Below, in pieces: positions 1-19,632 of a DNA stretch of 64,000 nucleotides (position 1 is its first letter; each line of letters opens with the position of its first letter). A program made the translations under genes and the position numbers. The stretch comes from Hirudo medicinalis (taxonomy: Eukaryota > Annelida > Clitellata > Hirudinida > Hirudinidae). The stretch spans positions 71,610 to 135,609 of the forward strand of contig MPNW01000005.1 of NCBI GenBank assembly GCA_011800805.1, written 5' to 3'. The notes beneath the pieces were generated by a model. The model did not search any database and was not told the origin of the DNA. It saw only the letters and a program-made list of their open reading frames with translations.

Positions 1-2031
1 ATGCTGGAATCGTGCACTCAAAAAACTTCCTGCATCTTACAGACTCGGAAATTTGCAAGACAATTGAGGTCAATCTCCTGGGAACGATGTGGGTTAGTGA
101 GTTAAATCAAGCAATTAAGTTTAATTTGTTTTAATTATTTTATTTAAATTTAAAATTAAATAGATTAATGTGATGCATTATATGATATGTATAGGTTTCT
201 TATTAGATGGTGAGAGAGTTCCTCCAAGACATGTCAGATCGGAATGATGGCCATATTGTTAACGTTTCTTCAGTAGCTGGTTTTTGTGGATACCCTTTGG
301 CTGTACCATATTGGTTAGTCGTATTTTTGCAAAAAAAGTTAAGTGAATTTGTTGATTGTTGATATTATTCTGATTAAGATTGCACTTAGGAGGTCAAATC
401 ATTCTATGTAGAACGTGATGATAGAATAAGAAACGTGTAAACCAGGGGTGTCCAACCTTTTACTGATTAACTTCATGGTGCCAATGTGCCTTCTGAAATC
501 CTGGAACCCTTTCTCGAAATCATCAGCAAGTTTAGTAACCCAGTAAGAGTACTTCTCATGTTGTACTGTATCAGTAGGCCTCGACAAAAGGACTAGGCAA
601 TATACAACCTTCTTCAGAACCAGCTGTGACTGAATTAGCTTCAACTTCTGAATGAACATCACAACATGTTCATACAACTTGTGCATCATTTTTTTATTAT
701 TTAAATATAAAAATTTTTACAAAATTCAGAAAAGCTTTGTGGACCGAATAGAAACCTATGGCAGCCCGGATTCTGGCCCGCGGGTCGTATGTTGGACACC
801 CCTGGTGTAAACGAATAGAGAGCATGTTACACTGGCAATTTGTTTCTTTTTATTCATGCAAAAACTACTTTTAAAAAAGGCCTTCATGGTTATCGTTGTA
901 ACCTGCTGATGTTCTAAGTTATTTTAAGACGCACGTTGTGCAAGGAAGTCAATCAAGTAATAGCTTTGGCATCTCAAAACGCTTTAATTTCATTAATCCA
1001 TGAGTATTTTTCATGGTAATTTCAGTGCTTCAAAGTTTGGCGTAAATGGATTTGGAGAGGCTTTGGCATCTGATTTAGACAGCCTGGGAAAGACAGGAAT
1101 CCATGTAAGCACTGTATATCCAGGAGCTGTAGACACGCCTATGGTCTCGGATCATTTCGACCATAAAGATTTGGGGTTAATATTTAATCGCCATAAAACT
1201 GTTGTAAAGTCTAAATGTGAAACTGTTCATTATATAGTCTAAAAGTATTTCATTAGTGACGAGAAACTGCTGAAACCAGAGTATGTGGCAGAAACGGTGG
1301 TGGAAGGTGTCTTACAAAACAAAAAGCATATTTATGTTCCAGAAAAATTATGGCGCTTGGGAGCTTTAATAAGGTATTATTTTGTTTTTATTTCTGTGAA
1401 TTGTCTAGGTGAAATTGCTGTCATTTAGTCCAATCTTACATTTATTGGAATGGATAAATAGTATGTTTTACTTTGACCAGTGGCGTAGTCAGGATTTTAA
1501 AATTGGTCGATTTAGGGGAGGCAAATGTATTTATCGTGTATAATTAAATATTATGTCAGCAAAGCATAGTACTAGTGGAATAGCAACAAACAAATAATTT
1601 CACACTGAAGACACTAGAGTAACTTCGTTATTGAACTTATAAATTGTAATAAATGTTTATGTCAGAAGCTTATCTAATCTTACTGGAGTCATTTAAATGA
1701 AATTAGTTACATATACCCCACTATATAAAAAGTTTATGAATTTTTTACAAAATATCAAGGGCCATACTGACAATGGTGGGGAGGGTTTGCTCCCCAGTGG
1801 CTACACATATGACTTTGACCACATAGAATAACATAACATAACATAACATGACATTAATTTATAGTGGTTTAAGTAGATTAATGTCTATATGATAAACCAC
1901 TCACTTTGTTTCACTGTTTCTTAATAATTCACTCAAAATGTTTTTATTTTTCTCATGCACCTTAACTTAAAATTTTTAGCTTGCTGCCAGTGGAGACGAT
2001 GAAAATTTACTCTGACTCTCAGAAGATGTGA
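1..2031 (+). CDS. Short-chain dehydrogenase/reductase, SDR16C-like (3' part)
   Basis: Seen: five exons at about 1-92 (cut by the window edge), 207-313, 1026-1175, 1257-1373 and 1980-2031, all with GT/AG ends and matching phases. The peptide contains the SDR NAG motif (first exon), the catalytic serine region NVSSVAG, the active-site YCASK split across the second intron, and the post-motif PGAVDTP. It ends with a short hydrophobic/basic tail. Known: classical SDRs use Ser-Tyr-Lys with NAD(P)H on steroid, retinoid or lipid carbonyl/hydroxyl groups. The SDR16C group (RDHE2, HSD17B11/13-like) carries this tail and is membrane or lipid-droplet associated. The N-terminal Rossmann glycine motif lies left of the window. 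Two introns hold transposon insertions (443-804 and 1479-1811). Inferred: subfamily from overall look; substrate unknown. Confidence 0.85.
443..804 (-). mobile_element. Non-autonomous hAT element with transposase remnant
   Basis: A 362-bp element in intron 2 of the dehydrogenase gene. Both ends read CAGGGGTGTCCAAC inward, the typical hAT/Charlie-type terminus. It is flanked by a perfect 8-bp target duplication GTGTAAAC at 435-442 and 805-812. The right arm continues into GACCCGCGGGCC, common in this class. On the minus strand an open stretch from about 689 down resembles the C-terminal region of hAT transposases of the GTF2IRD2/ZBED5 type (LADDFEKGFQDFRR). It is far too short to be active, so this is an internally deleted derivative. 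Confidence 0.9.
1479..1811 (+). mobile_element. Inserted repeat with 9-bp flanking duplication
   Basis: A 333-bp block in the last intron of the dehydrogenase gene. It begins AGTGGCGTAGTCAGGATTTT, a sequence type recurrent at the ends of dispersed invertebrate repeats. It is bracketed by the 9-bp direct repeat ACTTTGACC at 1470-1478 and 1812-1820. No terminal inverted repeat is apparent. An (AACAT)n microsatellite follows at about 1828-1852. The class is uncertain: a non-LTR/SINE insertion or a MULE-like element both allow 9-bp duplications. Confidence 0.6.
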
Positions 2032-3033
2032 TTTTAAGAGAAATGAACATTTTCTATTTCACACTTAATTTCTGCTATTTTCAACTATTTGTTAAGTTTT
2101 CTTTCTTCATTATATATACGTATAGTGTATAGTGAATACATATATGAAACGAAGGATACAGTCCTAATATTAGCTTGGTTGATTTTGACTTTAATTAAAG
2201 TAACAGGCTACATACGACATACGGCTACAACACGCTATAACAGCTTATGGTGTTTTTATGAGTTATTCCTTTTCTGGAATATGTATCAAAGGCCAATTAA
2301 ACTTTATTATTTGACCGACCCCAATCTAGCTCAAACTCTTCTATTTTATTTGTATTCATTGGCGGATTTGGGGGATGGGCTCGTGATCTTTAAAATCTAA
2401 GAAAAATTAAATCTATTTTAATTTTACTTCAATAATTTACGACTTTTGACGAAAGTATTAGTAGCTGTGACCCTGCCCCCCCTAAATCCTCTGCCACTAT
2501 TTCCAGTGCGTGCCCCTCCTCCTAAGTATTGTAGATCCTACCTTATTTGCATTGTATTGTATATATTTTTGTTAACATCCATAACTATGAATATCGACAT
2601 TTCTTTAAATATCGACAACCCCAGTTTACCGTCTTTAACAAGGTTGTCCCCTTGATTTTAAAAATAAGTTTGTCCCAGCACTCATTTACATGAGTAAGCA
2701 AAGAGGTTTGAGCTAATAACTTTTTTTATAAATGCTTTTATTGATAATTTTAAATATTTTATTACGTAAAATAATATTAATATTGAAAGCAAGCACATTT
2801 GCATAAACAATAAATTTATAAAATTTACATTTGAAATAGATTTATCTTTATTCAATTTAAAATTTAAAAAATCAAAAAAATCTTTAGATTAAAAGATGTA
2901 ATTTTCTTATGTTGCATATTTGTTCAAAATAATTAGGTATCTTCGGACCACTTATAGCTTGAACTTGTGAGGAGCGCGGTACGACATTGGCTCTTGAATT
3001 TTCTTCGGGATTTGTTCGCTACCGGGAGCAGAA
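2032..3033. other. Intergenic, no gene seen
   Basis: This spacer lies between two same-strand genes. It holds the 3'UTR of the dehydrogenase and the upstream region of CKS1. The open frames here are AT-rich, have no recognisable family and look like chance. A pyrimidine-poor AG at about 2957 precedes the CKS1 leader. Confidence 0.5.
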
Positions 3034-4234
3034 ATGTCTTTCAAAGAAATTTATTACTCGGACAAGTACACCGACGACAAATACGAATACAGGTACTTGT
3101 TAGAATTTGTTTGACATGCTTGCCAATTTTTTCGTCATATGTTCGAGAATTACCTTCCATTTTCGTTGAAGTTTCGTAATCCCTGAGTTTTCAACCATTT
3201 TTGGCGGTAGAGGAGTTCGTCATATGTCCCGCATTATAAAATGGCTTCTTAAAGAAGTTTCTGCTAATTGCTTGTTATAACTAATGGGTAATACAGTTAA
3301 AGTACCTGCCAAATGCTAGCCTTTTATATTGAATATAAATTACATTCTTAAGTACTTTTGATAATTAAAAGTGGACGCGTTGAAGATTTTGCTGAACAAA
3401 TTTCTTGGGCTAAATGAATTTTTTATCTCTAAAAAATAAAATATTTAACTAAAGGTTCAATATAATTATCATTGTAATGTTAAATACAATGGAAGGTAAT
3501 TATCATAGTTATGCAAGAGGTAGTTTTATTGATATGTTATTGGTGATTAGCATAATAGGCAGTATTTTTTAAGTCAATGCTTCACATTGTTATTTGAATT
3601 AGAAACAGTTTTCAAAAAGTTTGGTTTACTACTATTAAGGAAGCCTATTTAGACAAAGCACAAAGTTTTGGGATGTGATATAGAGCCCATAACTTGAAAT
3701 AAATGTGGCTATTTTCATTAAACAAGGATTTATGAAGTAAACTTATTTAGATAAAGCACAGAGCTTTGGGGTATGATATGAACCCTTTAATTGAAATAAA
3801 TGTGGTTATTTTCATGGAACAAGGATTGGTGAACCATATCTTTAGGGGTAATGTAGCTAATTGAGTACTTGTCCCTTAAATTATTATAGTACTTTTTGAC
3901 CTTGTGCTTAATTTGAAATTTTTGCAGGCACGTGATGTTGCCAAAGGATATTGCCAAGTTGGTGCCAAAAAATCATCTGATGACAGAGGAAGAGTGGAGA
4001 GGCATTGGAGTTCAGCAGAGCCATGGTTGGGAGCACTACATGCTTCACAATCCAGGTATCTATTCTTAAATGTTTATTTTATTTCTTATGTCAGTAATTT
4101 TGTTTTATTGGCTTCCATGCTTTAGTAGCTACATAAGGTTGCTAATTCCTTTATTGTTTTAAACTACAGAACCTCACATCCTGCTGTTCAGACGGCCAAT
4201 ATCTACGGACCAACAGACGATGCCCAAGCAATGA
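3034..4234 (+). CDS. CKS1B: Cyclin-dependent kinase regulatory subunit CKS1
   Basis: Three exons, 3034-3092, 3928-4055 and 4170-4234, give an 83-aa protein. The N-terminus [15 protein letters not shown] and the following [37 protein letters not shown] and [13 protein letters not shown] are the diagnostic CKS/Suc1 blocks. The HxPEPHILLF hinge that mediates strand exchange and the anion-binding arginines are retained. Known: CKS proteins bind Cdk1/2 and read phosphothreonine on Cdk substrates, acting with SCF-Skp2 and APC/C. The C-terminus replaces the usual lysine-rich end with a Q/T-rich one. A consensus AATAAA at 4738-4743 may be its polyadenylation signal. CKS1 versus CKS2 cannot be decided, since many invertebrates have one gene. 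Confidence 0.97.
3640..3832. repeat. Imperfect tandem duplication, about 94-bp period
   Basis: Two adjacent copies in CKS1 intron 1. Both contain TTTAGAnAAAGCACA, TTTGGGrTrTGATAT, GAAATAAATGTGGyTATTTT and AACAAGGATT in the same order. Copy 1 starts near 3640 and copy 2 near 3734. Confidence 0.85.
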
Positions 4235-5030
4235 TATTCCATCTTCACGTTTTGTACATACGATGTTTCATTCAACTCCTCACCCTGTTTATTTCGTGTT
4301 GTGTAACTTCTAAAAAGTTGCTTGGTTCCTGTTTCTAAAATGCTTCTCATGAAATCGGCACCTGAAATGCTTCTCGTGAAAAGTTCTGGTGATGGTGGTT
4401 TGTACAATACGATGTGGGACGAAATGTAAAACTCCAGTCATGCATCCGATTATTTCCAAATTTGCTATGGCTTTATTGAAATTGTGGGTTTTGAAGCTGG
4501 GTGATGTTTTTAATGTCCTATCTCCTTCAGGCAGCAACATTATGCTGTACTCACGGGTGTTTTTTGTGGTGAAAACTTAATCTTGGATGTTTTGGGGGCA
4601 TCAGTTGTTCTGTCTGGCACATCGGCTGTTTGTTAATCCTTTTTGAAACTTGTAATTTACCGTGGCTCATTATTTATGGTAACAATTAAATGGCTAACGT
4701 GATTGAGAATTTCTGCCCTTGAGTTGCTTAAGTGAAAAATAAACAGTAAAACTCTCATTCTGTGTTATTTGCATTCATGGAACTGGCCATCTGTAGGGGC
4801 GAGTTGTCGGAATTGGTTTGTGAATTATGAGCAAATTTTCCCCGAGTGTTCCCTAAAATTATGTAGGATGGACTGGCACGCGGCGACGGCGTCGTTAGGT
4901 GATGGCGATTTATAGATTTTAGAAAAGTAGAATTGAACTATTGTTCTCTATCAATTGATTGCCTAGCTATGTTTATACGGCTCGTGGCGGACTGTCAACA
5001 GTCGAAGTATTTCGAAGTAAGATTCGGACC
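4235..5030. other. CKS1 3' region and SLC35C1 upstream region
   Basis: No supported gene. Open frames on both strands overlap each other and match nothing known. The AATAAA at 4738-4743 lies about 500 bp after the CKS1 stop. Confidence 0.45.
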
Positions 5031-7046
5031 ATGTCACATAGCAGGAGAGTTTCTTTAGGAATGACGGAGTCAATTTTCTCGAAGACCGTACACGTTGCAA
5101 GCGTTGTTGCCGCTTATTGGTAGGTTGAAAGTGCTCGTTTTATTCGATAAACGGCATAATCCTTTACGACGTGATTTTTAGGTTCGTGTCTATCTCCTTG
5201 GTGTTTTTGAACAAGTATTTATTGAGCAGCTCAGATGTTAGAGTAAGTTTTAAACCAATTTTATAACACAGTTTCGTGACTACCGCGGATTTATGTTCAT
5301 GCTTCACGAGCAAGAGATTGTTTTTAATGACATTATGATTTTTTATTTCAGCTTGATGCCCCACTATTTATCACTTGGTTCCAATGTTTTGTGGCTGTCG
5401 TGCTTTGTTATTTTCTCAGCCTGGCTGCAAAGTTGTATCCATCATATATTTCTTTCCCAGAATTCAAAATTGAAAGCCAAAAAGTTAAACAGGTTGTTTA
5501 CATTCATTTACTTACTATTTCATGTAGCTATATCATTACCTATGTTGATTAATTGGTGCAGAGTTTTGTGTTAGGCAACTCAACCCACATCATATACTCA
5601 AAAATCATTTTTATTATTTGTTTTAAGGTGATGCCTCTTTCTGTGGTTTTTGTTTTGATGATAACATGCAACAACCTCTGCTTGATGTATGTCGGTGTAG
5701 CATTTTATTACGTTGTCAGATCTCTCACAACTATTTTCAATGTGGTAAGTATTGCATTCACTTTTAAGAGATGATCAGAGCATCATAGTATTGCAGACCA
5801 GATTAGTAAAATTGCATTTTATTTTGTTATTTAGGTTTTGTCCTATGTTATGTTGAAACAAATGACTTCGTGCAGAGCAATAGCTTGCTGTGGTGTCATC
5901 ATTGCAGGATTTGGACTTGGAGTCAACATGGAAAGTGCTGAGGGTAAAAAGTTAAACATTTGAAATTGTCAACTTAATTTTATTTTGCAATTTTTTTTTA
6001 TAAATGAGCACCATTGAGTCTAAAACATTGGTTACTTTAAGTCATCACCATCGGCTCAAAAATAGCAATATTTCATGGATTTCTAACTCCCTGTTCACAC
6101 AAACATCAGCAATTTTATAAGGTTAATTCTTGTCAAACAAAGGCACTGAGAACTTCATAAACATTTCTAGGAAGCCTTTCTATTTGGGGTGTCATATATG
6201 GAGTTGGAGCAAGTCTCTTTGTTGCTCTAAATGCCATCTACACCAAGAAGGTCTTACCAGCCGTTGGCGAAAACATCTGGAGACTTTCAATTTACAACAA
6301 CCTCAATGCTTGCTTCCTCTTCCTTCCCCTCATGGTGTTAGCAGGGGAATTTTCAATTGTTTATAATTTCTCAAAGATTTATGACTTCAAATTTTGGACC
6401 TTCATGGTTATAAGTGGAATTTTTGGGTTTGCTATCGGATATGTTACAGGCCTCCAGATTCAGGTTTGTTCTCCATTAGTTTAAACTTTGAATGATTGAT
6501 TTAGTTGTAAAAAGCTCAAATAATGAAAAAACATCACTTGGAAATCTAAGCTTGGCACTGCTATAAATTTAGCATCATAGATTGATGCATACCTTTTCTA
6601 GCAGTTGAAAGTAGAAAAAAAAATATATAAATGTCTGTATTAAAAATATTATGTTGTTCAATGCAGCAGATAATTTGTATTTTTTAAAATGTTGACTAAT
6701 TTTGCTTCTCTCCCAAAAGGTAACTTCACCACTTACTCACAACATTTCTGGCACAGCAAAAGCAGCAGCTCAGACAGTCATTGCAACAATTTACTACCAT
6801 GACATCAAGAGTTACCTCTGGTGGTTCAGCAATGTTGTTGTTTTGCTGGGATCAGCAGCTTACACTCAAGTAAAGAGAATGGAAATGGTGAAGGATTTTG
6901 AAAGCAAAAAACGAACTGCCGAGGAACTTGTAACAGAGCAGGGAAGTGTTGATCCATTAGTTCGAGTTGACAGCTTCACAAAAACTAAATTCTCATCCTC
7001 TGATGAGGAAACAGAGATAGAAGGTCTGCCAGAGAGCAAAATTTAA
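5031..7046 (+). CDS. SLC35C1: GDP-fucose transporter SLC35C1
   Basis: Seven exons: 5031-5119, 5182-5242, 5352-5492, 5628-5744, 5835-5943, 6171-6463 and 6720-7046. They sum to 378 aa in one frame, close to the family length. The protein is a ten-helix drug/metabolite-superfamily carrier. Highly conserved blocks include [20 protein letters not shown] with [44 protein letters not shown] and [19 protein letters not shown]. Known: SLC35C1 exchanges cytosolic GDP-fucose for GMP in the Golgi and supplies fucosyltransferases. Start: the ATG at 5031 has a purine at -3 and gives a short cytosolic N-terminus before helix 1. The last exon ends with an acidic cytosolic tail. Its 3' end converges with IQCA1/DRC11, stop to stop about 360 bp. 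Confidence 0.97.
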
Positions 7047-7405
7047 GCATTTACATCTATTGAGTGTAGTATATAAACTCCTCTGAAGCAATCCTCAACA
7101 ATTTGTTAAATATTATTTTCTAGTAAAAATTCTTAGATGATGTTTTCAGTTTCTGCTTGGTATCAACTAAGTAGAGTCTAACAGTTTGGAACATTTATTT
7201 TCTGTGTATGTGTGTAAGTGTGTGTAAATGAGTATGTGTGTATGTGTGTTTCCACATATAAGGTGATAAATGCAGTCAAGTAGCAAATATCATGGTTATG
7301 ACAAAATCAATAATTTTTGTATCAAAGTGGTCTCACAAAAGGAAGCAGACAAGAATGAGAATTGTCTGTTTAAGTTATTTGCTCTTCCTAGCTACTGGCA
7401 TTTTT

Positions 7406-15125
<7,720 letters not shown>

Positions 15126-15413
15126 CTTTTACGGTCTTCCAACTAAGCCACATGAACTAACAACATATGAAGTCGCAACTCGATCGGTAGCTACTCGGTT
15201 GACATGACAACTGTTAAGCTTAACAACATCGTTAAAATAAATCAAGACGACCAAAATAGCGCGAACCGACATCAAACATGGTTGAGCATTATTTTTTCCG
15301 CTCGAAATAAAACGAACATTTACATCAAACATTCCAGTCATCTTATCCATAGCCACATTCATCCAATCACGTCACTCGGGAAATCAAAGCAATCGAGCCC
15401 AAAAACTAACAAT

Positions 15414-18400
15414 TTAGCCAACGAAATGAACTACTTTAGTGTCTAAAAAATTTCTGCCTCCGTCTATAATCAATGTCTCGTTGGTCCTGGGATCGACCAT
15501 GATTCTCTGGTTTTTCCAATAAGCCAGAGGAGGAACAACGAACCTTCCACTTTTGCGAGTTTGTCGCAGATCTTCCCTCCTAAGGGGAGCTGTTAACGGA
15601 CCAAAACCAGATTCAATAATAATCAACAAAATCAACATGACAAGTTCCATACTTTCTGGGGTGCCTTTGCCTTCAGGAAGATCAAAGAAGCTGCTGTTTA
15701 GGGATCTGTTATGTTTTTTGACCTCCTTTACTCTGGTGACACGTTTAGGCTTATTCTCTGGCACTTCACCATTCACTGTTCTGAATCACATCATGTCCAA
15801 ATGAAATAATTTGCATTTTGAGTTCAACTTTAACTTACTTTCTGTCAACTACTTCATCCAAAACTTCCTTCCAATTTTCAGGAAATCCATTTTTAAAATA
15901 CTCAGATGCATCTGAACAGGGATATTATTTAAAAGTCCAATTATCAAATGAAACGACATCGATATTATATTACATGTTCCAATGACAACCTGCAATGTTG
16001 CTCCTTGACTTTACAAATTTATTCATTAATCTGTAGAGCTTCCCATCTGAAGTTTCAATAAGACTTGCTCTATGCCTTGTAGCTATGGTACCAGGTTCAA
16101 CTTTAACAAACTTCCTATTTATGGTATCGCTAAAATGTATTAATTAAAATTATTCTAGTTTATAAATTGTTACTTTCAAAAATCAATGTCACTAACTATA
16201 TGTAGCCTGACAACAGAAATGAAGACCCATGATGAATCACACACCAATCTAGCAATTCTGTCTCTTCTTTTTCCTTAAAATAAAACAATAATGACAACAA
16301 TAACAATGAAAATGTTGAGAGTTAAATAGAATTTGTATTATGCAACTTATTATAATATTAACTTACTATGTGACTTTGTTTTGGGATAGATGAAGTAGCC
16401 ATTGGAAGCATCGACTGCTTTTCTGTTGACTCAGCAGGATGACAAGAAGACTTGGAAGGTGACGCTTTGTTCAGGCAGATGGAATTCTTCTGGTAAGACT
16501 TGTGGCATTTGGCAACAGACCGGGTCACTCTCCGAAAAGATGGTGAATTACTTGATGCAGAACCAGCAGCAGCGTCAGATCTTTTTGAAGACGACAACTG
16601 AGGAGCAGACGGTTGCGGAGGAGGCAACTTTTGCGGGCTCAGCGGTGCGGTCGGTGAATTTGGCGAGGAATCGATGACGGGGATTTCGAAAGGAGTTGCC
16701 GAAGAAGATGTAAACATCGGGGACGAAGAACCTTTGTTTGGCGACACGGTGAAAGTTCGGTTGAGCTTCGATTCCTCTTCTGATGAATCATCGTTGACAC
16801 TTTTAACATATTTCTGGTCGTCATTTGTTCGGGTGATGTTTTCGTTGGCCTCTATATTGCAGGGTTTGTTAGATGGAAGATATGAGACAACATCACTTTC
16901 ATCAACCTGTGAAAAATCCTATAAATAATGAACTTTTATTAGTCATTTCAGCTACCATGAAGATAACTTTCTTAATGTCTCCTACAATGGAGTATTTTAA
17001 ACTCACACAATAACTAAGCTAATAATTTAATTTGTGATTATCCTAAGACATTGTGAATGTGAGGGCAATTGTTCTTATTAAGCACAATTGTTATCTTATT
17101 AAGCACAATTGTTATCTTATTAAGCACATACCTTAATAGTGAGAAGTCTTGGTGTCTTCACTCTCAAATCTTGAATCTTTGCAGTTGATGGAGGTTGTGG
17201 AGTCCCAAGCATTGGGGATTGTGTCTGTGGAGGGAGTTGCTTTTTTGGGGGTCGACAGAACAATGGGGGATTTCCCTGGTACTTGTTGATGTAAGGTGTC
17301 GAACAAGCTCTTGGCTGAAGAAATATGTGATTGGTTAGACAAGAAATAACTAAATAACTTTTTTTTATTATTTTGGCAATTAAACAAAGAATAGATCTAA
17401 TTTTGTAAAAAAAATATATTTTATAAGCTTTCAAACAAATTATTCACGAATGCATCAATATCTATGTCAAGTCTGTAAAGGCTGCAAGATAAGTCCCACC
17501 TCGAAAGTAGAAATGTCTAACAAATCCAACTTGAGCCTCTTCTCAGCCCTTGTGAAATCGTTATTTTCCTAAGACACAAAGGAATAAAGCAAGGCAAATT
17601 ATTTATGATATTATCAGATATGCTGCAGCAGGGAATGTCAGTGCATGCAGATGATAACATTTATCATACAGCTCACATCTATTTTCCTCTTCCTGTAAAC
17701 TTTCGTCGGCAATTCTTTCAGAGTGGAGGTGACCTGCGAGGGAAATTCTAACCTCCTCATCTGCTCCTTGGGTCTGTAGCTTGGCATCACCTTATTTTGG
17801 GGTTCACTAACCATCTTCTCTTCCAAATTACGGCCTACTTTTTTACAAGTGCAGCAGTTGCAATGGACTTCATCCTCTTCATCATCGTCGGGTTCGATAT
17901 CGGGGTGGAATAGTTTCTTCTTGGCTCTCTTGAGGCACGATGAACCTTTCTGGGGAGTCTGTTTATGGCTGAGAGATGATTCAGTAATATTTTCATTGCC
18001 AGATGATCTGACAGTTCCTGAGTCCATTCTCTGGGCTTCAGTGTTCGTAATGTTTACACTTTTCCTCCCCTTTGCTTCGATTTTGTTCTTCTAAAAATAA
18101 ATAATATTTAAAGATAAAGGTAAAAAAATTGCCTTAAAATTAATTCCGAGCTTCTTATTACCAGGCGCTTCTCGAGACATGTAATACTTTGCCGACAAAG
18201 TAGATTGACCATAGCTTCTTTCTCAACCCTCAATTGATCATACATCTGAACAAAAATTGTTGTTTGCATAGCTAGGAGGTATGCTTTTGATCAAGAATGT
18301 ATGAAACTAGAAGTTTCTAACATTATATAAATAATTGGAGAGAACCTAAAAATATTTAAAACTGTACGAATGAAATTTGTAGCTTTATATCATAAAATTG

Positions 18401-18990
18401 TACCTGGTGCTGGCTTACTGGTGCAGCTTTCGATGCAAGGCAATCTTTGGATGAATGTGCATTTTGTTGACCCTCACATCCCTATTTCAAGAAAAATTAA
18501 AATTTGCCAGTAATTTAAGATCTTATATATTTGCTTAATTGTTAAGTAGTCTTCTTTTATAAAAGATTTCATTTTTCACCATTTTCATTAATGTTTGCCT
18601 TTATATGAATTATAAATGTATCATTCTGACAAATTTAGCATCTTTCCCATACCTTTTGGTAACCAAAAATTTGAATATATATAAAGTTTTTAAAATATTG
18701 TTTGAGGATATTTAATCTAGATCACTTATGTTAGTCTGAGATCAATGGCATTTCAACTGTAACGTGATGCATAAGATGTGTATTAAAGTGGGCTCTTTTG
18801 AATAACATTAAAACAATAAAATTAATGTTGATGGTGACGCATGTTGTATTGGGTTAGTGCTTAAATTAATATCTAACATATAACCAAGTTTAAACTAAAA
18901 GTTATAAACCAGCAAACCAACCTGTCTGTGGACGTGGTGAGAAGAATAGCATAGTTTATTAAACCACTTCCGACGTTCATCGTTGTTCAT
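15414..18990 (-). CDS. MIS18BP1: Mis18-binding protein 1 / KNL2 (SANTA domain, CENP-C-like motif)
   Basis: The start ATG is at 18990 (exon 18922-18990), followed by 18404-18481, 18162-18245, 17677-18090, about 17499-17569, further Ser/Pro-rich exons to 16380, then the SANTA exons between 16275 and 15842 and a last exon ending at 15414. The SANTA domain reads LLDWCVIHHGSSFLLSGYI, then KVEPGTIATRHRASLIETSD, then YFKNGFPENWKEVLDEVV. The last exon carries a CENP-C-type motif, LRQTRKSGRF followed by PPLAYWKNQR (about 15500-15580). Known: KNL2/M18BP1 recruits the Mis18 complex and HJURP-type chaperones to load CENP-A at centromeres; non-eutherian vertebrate and plant KNL2 proteins also carry a CENP-C-like motif. 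An acidic and Cys-rich stretch (HCNCCTC) lies in exon 17677-18090. The usual SANT/Myb domain was not seen. Middle exon borders are approximate. Confidence 0.85.
17076..17126. repeat. 21-bp tandem repeat beside a splice donor
   Basis: About 2.5 copies of TTAAGCACAATTGTTATCTTA in a KNL2 intron. The last partial copy runs into the donor site of the exon that starts near 17131 on the minus strand. Confidence 0.8.
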
Positions 18991-19632
18991 TATAAATCAT
19001 CCAAATTTGATTCAGATCAAATCCTGCCTGTAAGATCACAGCATAACTTACGATATATTTGTTTTGTTTTCTTTTTTACCTCCATTTCTTATTGTGTTAT
19101 TAAAAATGAATTTAAAATTATTAATAATTTGATAATTACTAATTTCGCCATAAGTCCATTAATTTATTTTTGTTCGACGAATAATGTTAACGATCACATT
19201 TCTCACTTAGATAGGAATCAAATTATTCCCGAAGAACATGATAAACAGTAAACAAGGCTTTAAGACTTACGTACGCATGATATAATAAATACTGAGCGAT
19301 TTCGAAATAATTATTTTATTTTATTTATTTATTAAAAAATACGTTGCATAACTAAGATGATTTGGACATTCGAAATAATGACATTGGCTGATCTAATATA
19401 TACACACATTAATGCTTAAAGGAAAAACGAGGTTTCATATTGCTTAAGTTCAAAATGACATCACAACATTAAAATTGTATTACATCTTTATGAACGCAAG
19501 TGTCTTGTTTTTCATCTATTTATCTTTTTATATTTAAATATTTGCCAATAAAGTTTGCAAGAATTTCTTAAATAAACTGTATCGATATAGAAAGATTATC
19601 ATCCATTGCCGGTCGAAACTTTCTATTGTCCT

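Noticed and set aside
2089..2655. Two plus-strand open frames of 103 and 69 codons
   Set aside because: AT-rich composition, no family resemblance, and position in the 3' region of the dehydrogenase; likely chance.
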